From Sulfuricurvum sp. PD_MW2 (GTDB taxonomy: Bacteria > Campylobacterota > Campylobacteria > Campylobacterales > Sulfurimonadaceae), in NCBI RefSeq assembly GCF_002633015.1, contig NZ_NSIU01000007.1, forward strand, positions 1 through 64,000: a stretch of DNA of 64,000 nucleotides, in the 5' to 3' direction. The position numbers were made by a program, and so were the translations under genes. Each line of letters starts with the position of its first letter. The first letter of the stretch is position 1. Under the pieces are notes generated by a model. It ran no database searches. It had not been told where the DNA came from and was given only the letters and a program-made list of their open reading frames with translations. Below are positions 50,724-62,709 of this stretch, piece by piece.

Positions 50724-52526
50724 ATGCAAAAAATTCGTAATATTGCCGTTATCGCGCACGTTGACCACGGTAAAACAACTCTAGTTGACGGATTGCTCAA
50801 ACAATCTGGAACATTCGGTACACACGAACAAGTAAATGAACGAGCCATGGACTCTAACGCCCTTGAAAAAGAGCGCGGGATTACCATTCTTTCTAAAAAT
50901 ACTGCAATCCGCTACGGTGAGCACAAAATCAACATCATCGACACTCCGGGCCACGCCGATTTCGGTGGAGAGGTTGAGCGTGTTTTGAAAATGGTTGACG
51001 GTGCGTTGTTGCTCGTCGATGCGTATGAAGGGGTTATGCCTCAGACAAAATTCGTTGTTAAAAAAATGCTCGGGCTTGGAATCAAACCGATCGTTGTTAT
51101 CAACAAAATCGATAAACCATCCGCAGATCCTGAGCGTGTAGTCGATGAAGTATTCGATCTTTTCGTAGCGATGGACGCGACCGAAGATCAACTCGATTTC
51201 CCGATTATTTACGCCGCAGCGCGTGACGGTATCGCGAAAATGGATATGTCTGAGCCGGACGGTGACTTCACATGTATGTTCAACACTATTTTGGAAAAAG
51301 TACCTGAACCGACCGGTGATGCTGAAAACCCGACTCAATTGCAAGTTTTCACACTTGACTACGACAACTATGTTGGTAAAATCGGTATCGCTCGTATCTT
51401 CAACGGTAAAATTGCAAAAGGGGACAACATCCTTCTTGCAAAAGCGGACGGAGAGATGGTCAAAGGGCGTATCTCTAAATTGATCGGATTCTTGGGTCTT
51501 AACCGTATGGAAATCCAAGAAGCGGAAGCAGGTGATATCGTTGCGGTAGCAGGTATTGAGACGGTAGACGTAGGAGACACTATTTGTGATCCTAACAACC
51601 CGATGCCGCTTGATCCGATGCACATCGAAGAGCCGACATTGACAGTTGTTTTCTCGGTTAACGATTCTCCGCTTGCAGGTCAAGAGGGTAAACACGTTAC
51701 GGCAAACAAAATCCGTGAGCGTTTGGATGCTGAGATGAACACCAACGTAGCAATGCGCTATGAGACGGTTGGAGAGGGTAAATTTATCGTTTCCGGTCGT
51801 GGTGAGCTTCAAATCACCATCCTTGCAGAAAACATGCGCCGTGAGGGGTATGAGTTCGGTATCGGACGTCCTGAAGTTATCGTTAAAGAGATCGAAGGGG
51901 TCAAATGTGAACCGTTCGAGCACCTTGTTGTTGACCTTCCGGCAGATTTCGCTGGAACCATCATCGAGCGTCTGGGTCGCCGTAAAGCGGAAATGAAAGC
52001 AATGGTACCAATGGGTGAGGGCTTTACTCGCGTAGAGTTCGAAATCCCTGCGCGCGGTTTGATCGGTTTCCGTGGACAATTCTTGACCGATACCAAAGGT
52101 GAGGGGGTTATGAACCACTCATTCTTGGAATTCCGCCCTTACACAGGGAACGTTGAGAGCCGCCAGTACGGAGCATTGATCTCTATGGAAGATGGTGTTG
52201 CCCTTGCATACTCATTGTTCAACCTTCAAGATCGCGGTGTCCTTTTCGTAGCACCGCAAACGAAAGTGTACAAAGGGATGATTATCGGTGAGCACAGCCG
52301 TTCAAACGACCTTGACGTTAACCCGATCAAAGGGAAAGCGCAATCAAACGTCCGTTCTTCTGGAGCAGACGAAGCGATTAAACTTGTCCCACCACGTGAT
52401 ATGAACCTTGAGCGTGCGTTAGAGTGGATCGAAGACGATGAACTTCTCGAAGTTACTCCGTTGAATATCCGTATGCGTAAAAAATGGTTGGATCCGACCG
52501 ACCGTAAACGTTACGCGAAAAAGTAA
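50724..52526 (+). CDS. typA: translational GTPase TypA/BipA
   Basis: [53 protein letters not shown]-term [16 protein letters not shown]. Confidence 0.98.
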   Translation: MQKIRNIAVIAHVDHGKTTLVDGLLKQSGTFGTHEQVNERAMDSNALEKERGITILSKNTAIRYGEHKINIIDTPGHADFGGEVERVLKMVDGALLLVDAYEGVMPQTKFVVKKMLGLGIKPIVVINKIDKPSADPERVVDEVFDLFVAMDATEDQLDFPIIYAAARDGIAKMDMSEPDGDFTCMFNTILEKVPEPTGDAENPTQLQVFTLDYDNYVGKIGIARIFNGKIAKGDNILLAKADGEMVKGRISKLIGFLGLNRMEIQEAEAGDIVAVAGIETVDVGDTICDPNNPMPLDPMHIEEPTLTVVFSVNDSPLAGQEGKHVTANKIRERLDAEMNTNVAMRYETVGEGKFIVSGRGELQITILAENMRREGYEFGIGRPEVIVKEIEGVKCEPFEHLVVDLPADFAGTIIERLGRRKAEMKAMVPMGEGFTRVEFEIPARGLIGFRGQFLTDTKGEGVMNHSFLEFRPYTGNVESRQYGALISMEDGVALAYSLFNLQDRGVLFVAPQTKVYKGMIIGEHSRSNDLDVNPIKGKAQSNVRSSGADEAIKLVPPRDMNLERALEWIEDDELLEVTPLNIRMRKKWLDPTDRKRYAKK

Positions 52527-52531
52527 TCTTT

Positions 52532-52600
52532 TTCCGTTCGTGGTAAGCCTGTCGAGCCATGAACGTCCGTACCCTGAGCAAATGCGAAGGGTGAACGGAA
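52532..52600. repeat. REP-like nested palindrome downstream of typA
   Basis: Outer TTCCGTTC...GAACGGAA; inner CGTTCGTGG...CCATGAACG; contains GTAAGCCTGTCGAGCC and CCCTGAGCAAATGCGAAGGG. Confidence 0.65.
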
Positions 52601-52622
52601 TATAGCTTTTTACTTCTCTTCT

Positions 52623-52922
52623 TTATTGTCCTTTTTCGCACATAAATTGACTTGCTTGCTCACACCCACCTAAGCATTTTACAACACCCAAGTTGGATAC
52701 GGCTGATCCCCCACCTTGAATTGTCGAACAATAAATAATTCCAAGGCTATTTTGCTTACATTCGCCTTTTCCACACACTACTGTACCAAATTGGTTTACT
52801 TCAGCACCACCAGAAGGATACTTTGAGCAATAGATAGTACCAAATGAATTTTCTTTGCATGTTGCATTTGCTTGATTTGAAAACAACAAGAGGTTTAAAA
52901 TAAAAACTAAAATTTTAACCAT
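52623..52922 (-). CDS. secreted Cys-rich tandem-repeat protein
   Basis: Signal peptide; repeats CKENSFGTIYCSKYPSGGAEVNQFGTVVCGKGE / CKQNSLGIIYCSTIQGGGSAVSNLGVVKCLGG. Confidence 0.7.
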   Translation of the reverse strand: MVKILVFILNLLLFSNQANATCKENSFGTIYCSKYPSGGAEVNQFGTVVCGKGECKQNSLGIIYCSTIQGGGSAVSNLGVVKCLGGCEQASQFMCEKGQ

Positions 52923-52936
52923 AATCTTTATTTTCC

Positions 52937-53371
52937 TTATTTATTAAATTTTTTACTAAAATTTTCTATGCGAACACTTCTGTTATTTTTCACCCAAAAC
53001 ACTTCTATTTCAATTGATTGTAAAGTCTTTTGAATGTCTTTAATTATTGCAAGATGTTTTGTTGTTTCAGGTAAAGCAATCCCAGCATAAGCATTGTTTT
53101 GGTCTTTCATTTTTATAGCTCGATACAGTGCTCTTGAAACATGTGATAACTTTTGAGAATCACTGAATTCTTTTCCAAAAGATTTAGTGTATATTTTGGA
53201 TGATGTTTGACCTTTTGCTTCAATATAGAAATATTCACCTCGATTATTCACGGCAATAATGTCATCCCCACGTTCCTGCTCATTTAGTTGTTGTTTAATC
53301 ATGTAATTGTGATTTTGTAAAAAATCACATACAGATTCTATTACATCAGATTCCGTCAGCATATAACTCAT
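52937..53371 (-). CDS. PD-(D/E)XK nuclease-like protein
   Basis: QERGDDIIAVNNRGEYFYIEAKG fits D...ExK with a beta-hairpin core. Confidence 0.6.
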   Translation of the reverse strand: MSYMLTESDVIESVCDFLQNHNYMIKQQLNEQERGDDIIAVNNRGEYFYIEAKGQTSSKIYTKSFGKEFSDSQKLSHVSRALYRAIKMKDQNNAYAGIALPETTKHLAIIKDIQKTLQSIEIEVFWVKNNRSVRIENFSKKFNK

Positions 53372-53820
53372 TCAAAACCTTTGATAAATTTTTCAAAATC
53401 TTTCACTAAAACTGCTTCGACATTTCCTAGTAAATCTTTGCTATCATACTTGAAAGGTTTTTGATAAATTTCTCCACCAATAACCCTTATAGCATTTATG
53501 ATCGCTAAGTAAAGGGCTATTTGTTCATTCATCGCATAAAACCCTACATTTTTTGTTACTTCATCGCGCACAGAGATATATCCATTTTCTCTAATTTCTA
53601 CATATACGGGATGAACATCCCAATTCATTTGATTACGAAGTCTCTCATATTTACTTGCTAGAATAGTATTTAATCCATCGGAGATAGTTTGACAAAATTC
53701 ATCTTTATTCTCTAAAAAAACAGGATCAGATTCGAAAAGCTCAACAAGCTCATTCCAACTGCTTCTTCCTGATGGCAAATTATTTCCAGAGAACGGATAT
53801 TGATAAACCCAATCTTGCAT
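53368..53820 (-). CDS. hypothetical partner protein, overlapping the nuclease-like gene
   Basis: 150-aa ORF overlapping the downstream CDS by 4 nt; no recognised family by eye. Confidence 0.55.
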   Translation of the reverse strand: MQDWVYQYPFSGNNLPSGRSSWNELVELFESDPVFLENKDEFCQTISDGLNTILASKYERLRNQMNWDVHPVYVEIRENGYISVRDEVTKNVGFYAMNEQIALYLAIINAIRVIGGEIYQKPFKYDSKDLLGNVEAVLVKDFEKFIKGFE

Positions 53821-53871
53821 ATTCTACCCCCTTTTCATTATACACACACATTTATGTACGCTAACAAATAT

Positions 53872-55092
53872 TTACTTTGCTATCTCTTTTCCAGCAATCA
53901 TACCACTAGCCCACGCAAAGTTAAAATTATAACCACCACGTTTGCCGACAATATCGAGCACTTCACCTGCAAAATAAAGCCCCTCTACGAGTTTTGATTC
54001 CATTGTTTTAGGATTTACTTGTATTGTACTGACACCGCCGCCACTCACTTCGGCATGTTTGAATCCATGCGTATCGGTAACGTCAAATTTCCATTCCCCG
54101 ATCAAGTAGGCAAGTTTTTTGATCTCTTTTGGATTTAGCGTCGATACACGTGCAGAGAGTGCTATTGCTGCATCTTCGAGTAGATAGGTGACAATCTTGG
54201 CAGGGAGTAGACCGCATAGGGCATTTTGGATCGTTTGTGTCGGAATGGAAGTAAAGAGTTTTTCAAGTGTATTTGTAAGTGTCTGTCTATCAAATTGCGG
54301 TAAAAGATTGAGAGTGAGGCTAACACGCTGTTTGTGAAGTAGTGCGTACGAAGCTTTCTGGCTGATGTCGAGGATTGCCAGTCCTGAAATACCGTAGGAT
54401 GCAAAGAGGATATCTCCTGTTACTTTCGTGTTACTTTTTCCATCGATAACGAGCGTAACTTCGGCTACCGTTTTTACCCCTGCCATTTTAGGAGCGTGCT
54501 TGGAAGAGAGATGGAGCTGCACAAGGCTCGGATAGGTAGGGATAATCTCATGTCCGAAAGAGCGTGCGAATGCGTATCCATCCCCTGCCGCACCAAGTTG
54601 AGGAGCGGCTTCAGAACCCGTAGCGATTAAAACGTTATCATAACGGCGTTTGTCATGAGCAGATGCGACAATAAAACCGTTTGAATCTTTTGACAGGGAC
54701 GTTACGGCACATTCTGTGAGTATTTTCACACCTGCATCGACTATTGCCCCTTTGAGAGAGATTAGAACCGATTTGGCTTCATTGGAGAGAGGGTAACATC
54801 TTCCGTCGTCTTTAACATCGAGGAGAAGCCCTATAGAGCTGCAAAAACTCTGAAAATAGTGAAAATTCATCTGTTTGAGTGCATAGGTTACAAATTGAGG
54901 ATCACTTCCTGCATAATCAGCATGAGTGGCCGTAGTATTGATGATATTGCATCGACCGTTACCGGAAGCCAATATCTTTTTCCCTACGCTGGTATTGTGT
55001 TCGTAAAGGGTGACATTTGCACCCGAACGTGCGGCAAAAAGCGCCGCCATAAGTCCTGATGCACCGCCACCGATAATTGCTATATGTTTCAT
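53872..55092 (-). CDS. HI0933/BaiN-type NAD(P)/FAD-dependent oxidoreductase
   Basis: IAIIGGGASGLMAALFAARSG; KKILASGNGRCNIIN; LYFAGEVLDIVGKRGGYNFNFAWASG. Confidence 0.92.
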   Translation of the reverse strand: MKHIAIIGGGASGLMAALFAARSGANVTLYEHNTSVGKKILASGNGRCNIINTTATHADYAGSDPQFVTYALKQMNFHYFQSFCSSIGLLLDVKDDGRCYPLSNEAKSVLISLKGAIVDAGVKILTECAVTSLSKDSNGFIVASAHDKRRYDNVLIATGSEAAPQLGAAGDGYAFARSFGHEIIPTYPSLVQLHLSSKHAPKMAGVKTVAEVTLVIDGKSNTKVTGDILFASYGISGLAILDISQKASYALLHKQRVSLTLNLLPQFDRQTLTNTLEKLFTSIPTQTIQNALCGLLPAKIVTYLLEDAAIALSARVSTLNPKEIKKLAYLIGEWKFDVTDTHGFKHAEVSGGGVSTIQVNPKTMESKLVEGLYFAGEVLDIVGKRGGYNFNFAWASGMIAGKEIAK

Positions 55093-55161
55093 GTTGGTAT
55101 TGTAGCTAAATGCAAAGGAGTAGAGGAAGGACAAAGAGGGATAGACCCTCTTTGAGTAAGA

Positions 55162-56604
55162 TTATTTAAGCATATCCGCGCGCGGGAATGTAAAGGTAGA
55201 TTGTCGGAGAACAACCACTTTATCTTTGGCATCAACCGCATACGCTTTGATGGTAATAGGGATAACGGTATCTTTACGATCATCATTGACCAAGAGCTCA
55301 TCGGTATACAAAACAACAACTTTTTTCTTTACTACACCCGGTTTTACGGTAAACGCTTTTTCAGGTTCAAGAATTTTGATTTTACCTTCCATACCTGCTG
55401 GGGCAATAACGTCAAAATAGTACTCATGATCTTCGTTCAGCGTATTTTGGAGCAAGAACGTATACGCGTTATCAACTTGCGTTTTCCCTTCATCAGTGGT
55501 GCTGATAGAGTACAAGCGGTTCTCCTTATTGATATTAAGGAGCATATATTCTTTTTTGCTTCCCATCATCGCCAAAATAACGCTGACAATAATCAAAATA
55601 GCGGCATAACCCATGATTTTCGGACGGAAATAATGTGTTTTCCCTTTTTGGAATAATGTTTCTTTTTCACTTGACCACTCTACGAGTGTCGGTTTACCGA
55701 GATTGCCCATGACTTCTGTACAAGCATCTACACATTCAAGACAGTTGATACACTCAAGTTGCAGCCCTTTACGGATATCGATATGGGTTGGACATACGGT
55801 CACGCAGCTTTCACAGGTTGTACATTCGGCATTTGTATTGACTGCAAGAAGATCTTTTTGTTTTGTAAACATCTTCTCTTTGTGTTCGTTATAGATCTCT
55901 CCCCCACGGTTTGGATTATAGATAGCCATAACGGTGTCATCATCGTACAATACTGATTGTATACGTGAATACGGGCATACATAGACACAAAAGTTTTCTT
56001 TTAGGAAAATGACATCATAAACCAAGAAAAGGACGATACCGATAATTGTTCCCACAAGAACAGTATGTTCCATAGGGTTTTGGATATAAGCGAGAAAATC
56101 TTCCGGCGGTACGAAATACCACATTAAATCCGCAGCTGCGATGAATGCCAACCCCGTCCAGAGTAAAAGTGCAACGACGCGTTTGATTTTGTTTTCAGCG
56201 AGAGAATAATCCGGCTCTTGTTGTTTGTTTTTAATCCGTTTGCGAAGACCCAAAAGTTTTGTTTCGATCAAATCACGGTAGACGACACGGAAAATCGTTT
56301 GAGGACACATCCATCCGCAGAATACACGCCCTCCGAGTACGGTGATACCAAAGATACCGATGAAAAGGATCATCAACAAAAATGGCATCAAATAGAGCTC
56401 TTGCATATCGAACTGCACAAACATCAAATGGAGTTTGAGTTTATCAAAGCTCAATAAAAAAAGGTGATTTCCTTCAATTCTAATCCATGGAATGACCAAT
56501 GCGGCTACGGTCACCAATCCATAGAACCAGTACCGTTTGATCCGCCAAGGAGTCCATCCCGCTAAATATTCTTTCCCTTTTTTGGAAACTGTTTCTTCAC
56601 TCAT
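55162..56604 (-). CDS. ccoG: cytochrome c oxidase accessory protein CcoG (FixG/RdxA)
   Basis: FCGWMCPQTIFRVVYRDLIE; FCVYVCPYSRIQSVLYDDDT; CTTCESCVTVCPTHIDIRKGLQLECINCLECVDAC. Confidence 0.95.
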   Translation of the reverse strand: MSEETVSKKGKEYLAGWTPWRIKRYWFYGLVTVAALVIPWIRIEGNHLFLLSFDKLKLHLMFVQFDMQELYLMPFLLMILFIGIFGITVLGGRVFCGWMCPQTIFRVVYRDLIETKLLGLRKRIKNKQQEPDYSLAENKIKRVVALLLWTGLAFIAAADLMWYFVPPEDFLAYIQNPMEHTVLVGTIIGIVLFLVYDVIFLKENFCVYVCPYSRIQSVLYDDDTVMAIYNPNRGGEIYNEHKEKMFTKQKDLLAVNTNAECTTCESCVTVCPTHIDIRKGLQLECINCLECVDACTEVMGNLGKPTLVEWSSEKETLFQKGKTHYFRPKIMGYAAILIIVSVILAMMGSKKEYMLLNINKENRLYSISTTDEGKTQVDNAYTFLLQNTLNEDHEYYFDVIAPAGMEGKIKILEPEKAFTVKPGVVKKKVVVLYTDELLVNDDRKDTVIPITIKAYAVDAKDKVVVLRQSTFTFPRADMLK

Positions 56605-56617
56605 TACACGACCTCCA

Positions 56618-57268
56618 TTATATGGTTGATTCATCGACTGGACACCGAATGGTTCCAATCACGGTTGCTTCGGCATCGGCATCGTCTCCGATATTGCTGA
56701 TACCGCTTACGACTTCTTTGAGTTCACGTGATTCAATATAATCTTTAAGTGAGCTTCGACTCACACCAAGAACACGTGCAATCTCGCTGACACTTTTTCT
56801 TTGTTTTAATAATTGGATAATCTCTTCCAAATAAATATCAAATTTTGATGATGATTTGGAGCCTTTAGGACGACCAATCCCTTTTTTGGCATCATCTTGC
56901 AGAATTTGGCGCAATTGATCAATGAGACCTAAAACGACCATTGTATCACTTTTGCGATCGATTACGACCCCCGGTTTGACAAAATGGATCGTATTATTAT
57001 TTTTGAGAAGGCAGCTAAACATTTGGACAACATCTTCAATGTAGCTGCTTAATGTCCATGTATCATAAACGATTAGGGTATCGCCGTCTAATGAACGAAA
57101 AAATCGGACAACTTCATGACGATCTGTAAGCCGTTTATTTTGCGAGGTTTGATCTACCATCTCTTCATTGATAGTAAGCTCTTTTTGAGCAGCATAACCG
57201 TTGATTAGCTTAAGTTGCTCATAAACACCGTCAAAATCTTTATCGGGACGGATATAACTAACAATCAT
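56618..57268 (-). CDS. serine-resolvase-fold protein with catalytic residues lost
   Basis: MIVSYIRPDKDFDGVYEQLKLI...LDGDTLIVYDTWTLSSYIEDVVQMF...GRPKGSKSSSKFD then Hin-type HTH SVSEIARVLGVSRSSLKDYI. Confidence 0.75.
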   Translation of the reverse strand: MIVSYIRPDKDFDGVYEQLKLINGYAAQKELTINEEMVDQTSQNKRLTDRHEVVRFFRSLDGDTLIVYDTWTLSSYIEDVVQMFSCLLKNNNTIHFVKPGVVIDRKSDTMVVLGLIDQLRQILQDDAKKGIGRPKGSKSSSKFDIYLEEIIQLLKQRKSVSEIARVLGVSRSSLKDYIESRELKEVVSGISNIGDDADAEATVIGTIRCPVDESTI

Positions 57269-57358
57269 TGTATGTTGTAATCCTTTACAATATTTTAGTT
57301 TCATCGTCATTTTAACGAAGTATGACGACTAAAGTCAATATAAAAGATTATTTTTTCG

Positions 57359-58144
57359 TCATATGTTTTTATCGATGATAACAACTTCACATTGTAAATC
57401 GATGTCAAACTCCCGTTTTATGCGACTTTGTGCTTCATGTATCAATGTAAGTGCGTCATTGTATGTTCCACCGCCGGTATTGACGAGAAAATTGGCATGA
57501 ACATTACTAAATGACATGGCTCCTTGAAAAAGCCCTTTGAGCCCTACCGCTTCGATAAGTCTCCCCGCGTAGTCGTTTGGCGGGTTTTTAAAACAGCTTC
57601 CGGCACTTGGATCACTCGGCTGATTGGATCGCATTTGATTGAACATTTCATAACGATCCTGAGAATAGCCCTGTTTAGCTTCAAACACCGCTTCGAAAAC
57701 AACTTCATTGATAGAGGTTTTACGATAGCCGTGCTCGATCTCTTCTTTTTTCTTCCATCCGCTTTGTGTCCGTATCGCAATAAGATGGTTGAAAATCTCA
57801 TACTCTTTGAGCCCTGCATTCATCTTCAGCATCCCGCCGAGTGTTCCGGGGAGTTTTGAGAGATATTCAAAGTGAGCGATATCGTGTTTTTTGCAAAACG
57901 AGACGACTCGTCCGCCGGGTGTTGCGGCACCGATATGGAGTCCGTCGGATTCCAGAGCGATAAAATCATACTCTTTAGAGAGGATCATGAGCGGCGGTGG
58001 GGTGGGTGAGACAAGAATATTGTTCGCTGCACCTATGATCGTGTGCCCTTGCGGAACAACATCATTTTCGATGAGAGCAACCTCGACGATCGGACCGATA
58101 CGAAGTGAACTGAATTTTGAAAAATCGATAGTTTTTGATTTCAT
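57359..58144 (-). CDS. murB: UDP-N-acetylenolpyruvoylglucosamine reductase MurB
   Basis: LPGTLGGMLKMNAGLKEYEI; DPSAGSCFKNPPNDYAGRLIEAVGLKG; HANFLVNTGGGTYNDAL. Confidence 0.95.
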   Translation of the reverse strand: MKSKTIDFSKFSSLRIGPIVEVALIENDVVPQGHTIIGAANNILVSPTPPPLMILSKEYDFIALESDGLHIGAATPGGRVVSFCKKHDIAHFEYLSKLPGTLGGMLKMNAGLKEYEIFNHLIAIRTQSGWKKKEEIEHGYRKTSINEVVFEAVFEAKQGYSQDRYEMFNQMRSNQPSDPSAGSCFKNPPNDYAGRLIEAVGLKGLFQGAMSFSNVHANFLVNTGGGTYNDALTLIHEAQSRIKREFDIDLQCEVVIIDKNI

Positions 58145-58410
58145 TGCATAAAGGTTGGTATCATATTAAACATACGGATAGTGAAATCTTGCATTTCGTT
58201 CATCATCCAGGGCATGGTGAGGATGATAATGATAACGATACCGATAATTTTAGGGATAAAACTGAGGGTCATCTCATTGATCTGAGTGGTTGCCTGGAAG
58301 ATACTGACTGCAAGTCCCAAAAACATCCCCACGAGCAATGCGGGTAGAGAGAGGATGAGAGCGATTTTAAACGTTTCGATTCCGAGCCCGATGAGTTCTG
58401 ACTGCATCAT
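58141..58410 (-). CDS. fliQ: flagellar export protein FliQ
   Basis: 89 aa, two TM; LPALLVGMFLGLAVSIFQATTQINEMTLSFIPKI. Confidence 0.95.
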   Translation of the reverse strand: MMQSELIGLGIETFKIALILSLPALLVGMFLGLAVSIFQATTQINEMTLSFIPKIIGIVIIIILTMPWMMNEMQDFTIRMFNMIPTFMQ

Positions 58411-58411
58411 G

Positions 58412-59266
58412 TTAGCTGTACCTCAATTCGGTATATTCAAGAGGAATCATAAAATCTTTCGGATCAATCTTAGCATCAAAAAATCCGTTTTTATACCCTA
58501 GCTCGAATAAGAGTTCAATCGCTTTATATTGTATCTCGCTTAGGGTAATGGACTCATCGTTGGCATAGAGTTCGAGATATTTCTCTAATGTCGGAGCATC
58601 GATGCGGACAAGGCTGCGTTCCATCAACATTTTCGAGAGATTCTCTTTGTGATCCCGTGCGATTTGAACCGCTTTGGTCAAAATATTTTCATATTCGATG
58701 GCTGAAGTGAGTGGAAGAGAACGTCGTATTGCCATACCGCCTAACGGTAGCGGCAACCCTTCTCCCCCCAGTTCACACCATACATCCCAAAGTTCGCGTT
58801 CAACCTCCAATGAATCATCATATCCCAAAATCGATTCATGGATCAATACTCCTGCATCGACAATGCCGTCTAAAACGGCTTGTTCAATCTCTAAAAAATT
58901 CATGTAAACAATTTTGGCATCAGGATACGCGATTCGAAATAACAAAGCATTGGTCGTATATTTACCGCTCAAAGCCACTTTGAACCGCTTTTTGAGGATA
59001 GTTTCTTTTTTGCGAATCAGTTTTGGGCCGTATCCTTGACCGAAACTGACCGCTGTGCGCAAAAGTGCGTAGTCGTTTCGAATATGGGGATAAAGACCGA
59101 AACTGATGGCGGTGATATCATATGTCCCCTTCAGTGCTTCGGTATTGAGTGTCTCGATGTCCAAAGCAATATTGTCAAAGGTCGTATTCTCTTTTGTAAC
59201 CCATCCGAATTTGATGGCGTAATACATAAAGATATCATCAGCATCGGGGGAGTGGGCAATCACCAT
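58412..59266 (-). CDS. mqnD: menaquinone (futalosine pathway) biosynthesis protein, MqnD-like
   Basis: MVIAHSPDADDIFMYYAIKFG; AISFGLYPHIRNDYALL; GYGPKLI; LWDVWCELGGEGLPLPLGGMAIRR. Confidence 0.85.
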   Translation of the reverse strand: MVIAHSPDADDIFMYYAIKFGWVTKENTTFDNIALDIETLNTEALKGTYDITAISFGLYPHIRNDYALLRTAVSFGQGYGPKLIRKKETILKKRFKVALSGKYTTNALLFRIAYPDAKIVYMNFLEIEQAVLDGIVDAGVLIHESILGYDDSLEVERELWDVWCELGGEGLPLPLGGMAIRRSLPLTSAIEYENILTKAVQIARDHKENLSKMLMERSLVRIDAPTLEKYLELYANDESITLSEIQYKAIELLFELGYKNGFFDAKIDPKDFMIPLEYTELRYS

Positions 59267-59366
59267 ATTTTTCACATAAAATCCTATTGTAAACGACAAA
59301 TCAATTAAATTTTAACCAAATAACGCTAAAATATCTCTATTCCAGAATGCGAATTATTAATATTGC

Positions 59367-59412
59367 AATTTGTCATATTTTGAATATATATTTCAAATTG
59401 TCATATTATGAC
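59367..59412. promoter_or_regulatory. repeat/palindrome cluster upstream of recA
   Basis: AATTTGTCATATTTTGA (59367-59383) and AAATTGTCATATTATGA (59395-59411); GTCATA-T-TATGAC perfect palindrome at 59400-59412. Confidence 0.5.
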
Positions 59413-59449
59413 GCAACTTTAAAACATTTTAGTCTCAGGAGAGCACCGC

Positions 59450-61754
<2,305 letters not shown>

Positions 61755-61755
<1 letters not shown>

Positions 61756-62042
61756 TGCATCACGATGATCAAGAGCTACTTCATCATGAAGAAAGGGGAG
61801 GATTGACCGAACGCTATTTCGGTTTGTCTACCCTGAAATTTTTCATTGCTGTTAGTATTGTTCTTGTTGTCGGCGTGTATATGGGATTTATATTCTTTGG
61901 AGACAACTCTCTAAGTGTTCTTTTGGAGCTTGAAGAACATCAAAATTATCTGAGTGATGATATTGAACGGCTAAAAGCCGAAAATGCTTCTTTGCAAAAA
62001 CAGTATTTTGAGCTAAAAGAGCTTGATGCTGATTCACAATAG
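61755..62042 (+). CDS. FtsB/DivIC-like septum formation protein
   Basis: Single TM followed by coiled coil (LEEHQNYLSDDIERLKAENASLQKQYFELK); overlaps eno stop as TAATG. Confidence 0.65.
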
Positions 62043-62055
62043 TGACTGGGGATGT

Positions 62056-62664
62056 ATGAAATATTCACTTTATCTCTCAATATTGCTTCTCTTGCCTCTT
62101 TCGGCGCGTGAAAATCCATTTTTTCCTGCAGATGAATTAAAAAAACAAAAAGTTACTTCAAATATTCCGGATACGCGTCCGCGTATCGGCACTATAAATT
62201 ATACGTTTCCTGATCAAGCCCGTATACTCAAAGAGGTTACATTTACAATCCAAAATTTGGATGGTAGTTTTGAAGAGAAAAAAGTTCAAATCGATCAAAG
62301 TATTGATTGGCACCGCCCTATCACTCTTTCGCAGGGGGGAGCCGTATCACAGCCTGCAGGAGCTAAATCATCCTTTGCAAATTTTGGTTTTGTTCAAGCT
62401 TCGACGCAAGGAAAAATTATAACTATTAAGACTTCGGATATACTGACACGTCATTTCGCACTTAGCGATCCGAATCGTATAATTATTGATTTTAAGCATT
62501 CGGGGATTTTTAAAAGTGAACAAAAAAGTTTGAATAGCGCTCCCTATTCGAATATAAGCATAGAGAATCATGGTGATTTTGCGCGTGTTACAATCGGGTT
62601 GGATGGAAGATACAGCTATGTCCTTAATAATAAAGGCGGCATGATCACAATAACGTGTAATTGA
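62056..62664 (+). CDS. AMIN domain-containing exported protein
   Basis: Signal peptide; TSDILTRHFALSDPNRIIIDFKHSGIFKSEQKSLNSAPYSNISIENHGDFARVTIGLDG. Confidence 0.8.
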   Translation: MKYSLYLSILLLLPLSARENPFFPADELKKQKVTSNIPDTRPRIGTINYTFPDQARILKEVTFTIQNLDGSFEEKKVQIDQSIDWHRPITLSQGGAVSQPAGAKSSFANFGFVQASTQGKIITIKTSDILTRHFALSDPNRIIIDFKHSGIFKSEQKSLNSAPYSNISIENHGDFARVTIGLDGRYSYVLNNKGGMITITCN

Positions 62665-62681
62665 TAGATTGCGAGAATGTT

Positions 62682-62700
62682 TCTCTCCGATTTGGAGAGA
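62682..62700. terminator. hairpin between convergent AMIN and tpx genes
   Basis: TCTCTCC-gattt-GGAGAGA. Confidence 0.5.
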
Positions 62701-62709
62701 ATCGAGAGA

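Noticed and set aside
50781-52118. 445-aa minus-strand ORF opposite typA
   Set aside because: Fully antisense to a highly conserved GTPase; composition (Cys/His/Phe-rich, no motifs) looks like a reverse-frame artefact.
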